Both the position numbers and the translations under genes were made by a program. From Planctomycetota bacterium (lineage in GTDB: Bacteria; Planctomycetota; Planctomycetia; Planctomycetales; Planctomycetaceae): DNA of 8,426 nt. The notes beneath the pieces were generated by a model. The model was given only the letters and a program-made list of their open reading frames with translations. It had not been told where the DNA came from and did no database searches. Within the stretch, counting starts at the first letter, position 1, and each line of letters begins with the position of its first letter. Below, in pieces: positions 7,106 to 8,426 of this stretch. Location: the NCBI GenBank assembly GCA_024278285.1, contig JAJRTM010000784.1:1-8426 (forward strand). Reading direction: 5' to 3'.

Positions 7106-8245
7106 AATTGCAGTGATTGCCGCCGGGATGGAAATGACAACGGGCCATTGCACGTCCGTCGAAAAACTGTTAATCGCCATCACAATCCCGGCTGAACCTG
7201 CAATTCCCAAACCGAGCCCAATCACTCCACCAATCGTTGAAAGCAGCACCGATTCCACCAGAAATTGAAGCAAAATATCTTTGCCTGTTGCTCCTACAGC
7301 CATGCGGATTCCAATTTCTCTGGTCCGCTCGGTCACCGAAACCAGCATGATATTCATAATGCCGACACCCCCGACAATCAAAGAAATACCCGCGATTGAA
7401 GCCAGCATCGCCGTCATCGTGCCGGTAATTATTCCGAGAACGTTTGCGATTTCAGTTGTGTTTTGAACCTGGAAATCTGTCGGTTGCCCTGCGGAAATTC
7501 GATGCCTGTCCGCCAGAATAGAACGAATTTCTTCTTCTGCTTCCGCCATCTGCCCCACCGATCTGGCGGAGATCATTATCGCATGCACATTTTTGAAATT
7601 CGAACCATAAATTCGTTTGCGAACCGTTGTGTACGGCATCAACAATACATCATCCTGATCATCCCCAACAATGTTGGCCCCCTTGGCGACAAGCACTCCC
7701 ACGACTCGAAATGGAATGTTACGAATACGAATCGTTTCTCCGATTGGATTGGTTGTTTGAAACAGTTTTTCTGCAATGGTTTGGCCAATCACGCAAACTT
7801 TTTCTGCCGCGTGGACATCCCGCTCAGCGAAAAATCCTCCTAAACGCAGTTCCCAGTTGCGAACCATTAAGTAATCGGGACCAACGCCAAACATCTCTTT
7901 CGGGTTCCAGTTATCATTCCCATGAATCACTTGTCCCCCGGCTGCAATCAAAGGGGAAGCTGCCAGCACAGAAGGGCAATCCTCAGCAATCGCGTGACAA
8001 TCTTCTGCAGTGAGCGATGGCATATTCCCCTGGCGAACGCCTCCTCGCCGGCTCCGTTTGGGCATCACCACAATGACGTTTGTCCCCAACGCCTGAAATT
8101 GATTCTGAATCAACTGCCCCGCACTTTGACCAATCGAGACCATCGTCGTCACCGCAGCGATGCCGATCACTACGCCAAGCACAGTCAAAATGGCTCGCAT
8201 TTTATTCTTCAACAAAGCACGAACTGCAATACGAAGTGTTGTCAT
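7013..8245 (-). CDS. MacB/FtsX-type ABC transporter permease
   Basis: A 410-residue inner-membrane protein. The N-terminus has the RIAVRALLKNKMRAILTVLG pattern, with the first membrane helix at about 18-38 (AILTVLGVVIGIAAVTTMVSIG). A large periplasmic MacB_PCD domain follows (about 40-265). Three helices lie at about 275-302, 327-356 and 368-392. The FtsX (PF02687) core is seen in LIVGGVGIMNIMLVSVTERT and REIGIRMAVGAT, and the C-terminus is the usual GFYPARQASRLDPIDALRYE, so the protein is complete. Four helices with a periplasmic domain is the mechanotransmission fold of MacB and LolC/E. It lacks its own ATPase domain, so it needs a separate one, plausibly the product at 4299-5066. It could export peptides, lipids or antibiotics; substrate unknown. 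ATG 8245 fits the family start, but no clear Shine-Dalgarno is visible. No adaptor gene precedes it within the window. Confidence 0.94.
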   Translation of the reverse strand: MTTLRIAVRALLKNKMRAILTVLGVVIGIAAVTTMVSIGQSAGQLIQNQFQALGTNVIVVMPKRSRRGGVRQGNMPSLTAEDCHAIAEDCPSVLAASPLIAAGGQVIHGNDNWNPKEMFGVGPDYLMVRNWELRLGGFFAERDVHAAEKVCVIGQTIAEKLFQTTNPIGETIRIRNIPFRVVGVLVAKGANIVGDDQDDVLLMPYTTVRKRIYGSNFKNVHAIMISARSVGQMAEAEEEIRSILADRHRISAGQPTDFQVQNTTEIANVLGIITGTMTAMLASIAGISLIVGGVGIMNIMLVSVTERTREIGIRMAVGATGKDILLQFLVESVLLSTIGGVIGLGLGIAGSAGIVMAINSFSTDVQWPVVISIPAAITAILFAGGVGIFFGFYPARQASRLDPIDALRYE

Positions 8246-8395
8246 AAAGTCTGTTCAAATTCAGTAAATAAGATAATGTATTAAAAGGCGAGCCGGGGGT
8301 GTTAGGGCTTGTTGATTTATTAAACAAAATGTCGTGTTCAGTATGTTTTCACTATTTTGAAACAGGCCTTTTCAGACGTTTCATTACATTAAACC
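8246..8395. other. Non-coding region upstream of the permease gene; possible insertion-sequence left end
   Basis: The minus strand here is closed by many stops, so no adaptor gene ends just upstream of the permease. The segment from about 8303 (TAGGGCTTGTTGATTTATTA) to a possible ORF start at 8396 resembles in layout the terminal region of an insertion sequence: a candidate end, roughly 90 non-coding bases, then a gene start. The matching terminal repeat would lie outside the window, so this cannot be confirmed. A promoter for the leftward permease gene should also lie here but no strong hexamer pair is evident. Confidence 0.3.
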
Positions 8396-8426
8396 ATGTT
8401 CAAAGCTAACTTAAAGCGAATAACGC
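8396..8426 (+). CDS. Possible start of a gene (transposase?), first 10 codons only
   Basis: ATG 8396 opens a frame reading MFKANLKRIT to the window edge. The short basic start and its place behind a possible insertion-sequence end suggest a transposase, but ten residues cannot establish a family and no Shine-Dalgarno is seen. It may be a chance ATG. Confidence 0.25.
   Translation, partial: MFKANLKRIT

Noticed and set aside
7627..8013. Plus-strand open frames opposite the permease gene
   Set aside because: They lie antisense to a clearly conserved permease and encode no recognisable domain; they are shadows of its codon pattern.
8246..8426. C-terminal end of a MacA-like adaptor gene on the minus strand
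   Set aside because: All minus frames are broken by stops within short distances and no adaptor-like sequence can be read.

Overview
The window looks like chromosomal DNA of a planctomycete, probably of the Planctomycetaceae type. The main reason is the gene pair at the left. It encodes a large secreted protein with a PSCyt1 cytochrome, DUF1549 and DUF1553, followed at once by a Tat-exported DUF1501 protein. This pair is massively expanded in Planctomycetes and relatives. The moderate GC content, loose ribosome-binding sites and two likely TTG starts fit that. No organism can be named from the sequence alone.

Layout. Positions 1-216 (minus strand) hold the N-terminus of the DUF1501 protein, which runs off the left edge. 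Positions 225-3155 (minus) hold the 976-residue cytochrome protein, first in that two-gene unit. A divergent intergenic region (3156-3616) follows. It contains a perfect 25-bp inverted repeat whose arms are themselves hairpins, flanked by two further short palindromes. This is a REPIN-like or MITE-like arrangement and the most unusual non-coding structure here. On the plus strand there is then a compact three-gene run: a CPBP (CAAX/Rce1-type) membrane protease (3617-4249), a LolD/MacB-type ABC ATPase (4299-5066) and a TolC-family outer-membrane lipoprotein (about 5108-7105). Facing it on the minus strand is a MacB/FtsX-type permease (7013-8245). Its 3' end overlaps the TolC-family gene by 93 bp. 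The last 180 bases are non-coding except for a possible gene start at 8396, which may be the left end of an insertion sequence.

How the genes may work together. ATPase, permease and outer-membrane protein together supply three of the four parts of a MacAB-TolC-like export machine. The permease is on the opposite strand, and no periplasmic adaptor (MacA-like) gene is present in the window. The CPBP protease shares the transcription unit with the ATPase; whether it serves the transporter is unknown. The left two-gene unit is functionally separate and is usually thought to act in the periplasm, possibly in polysaccharide breakdown or redox chemistry.

No RNA genes, CRISPR array or complete transposon were seen. 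The genes belong to known families; the novelty lies in their arrangement, in a domain insertion and in the intergenic palindromes.
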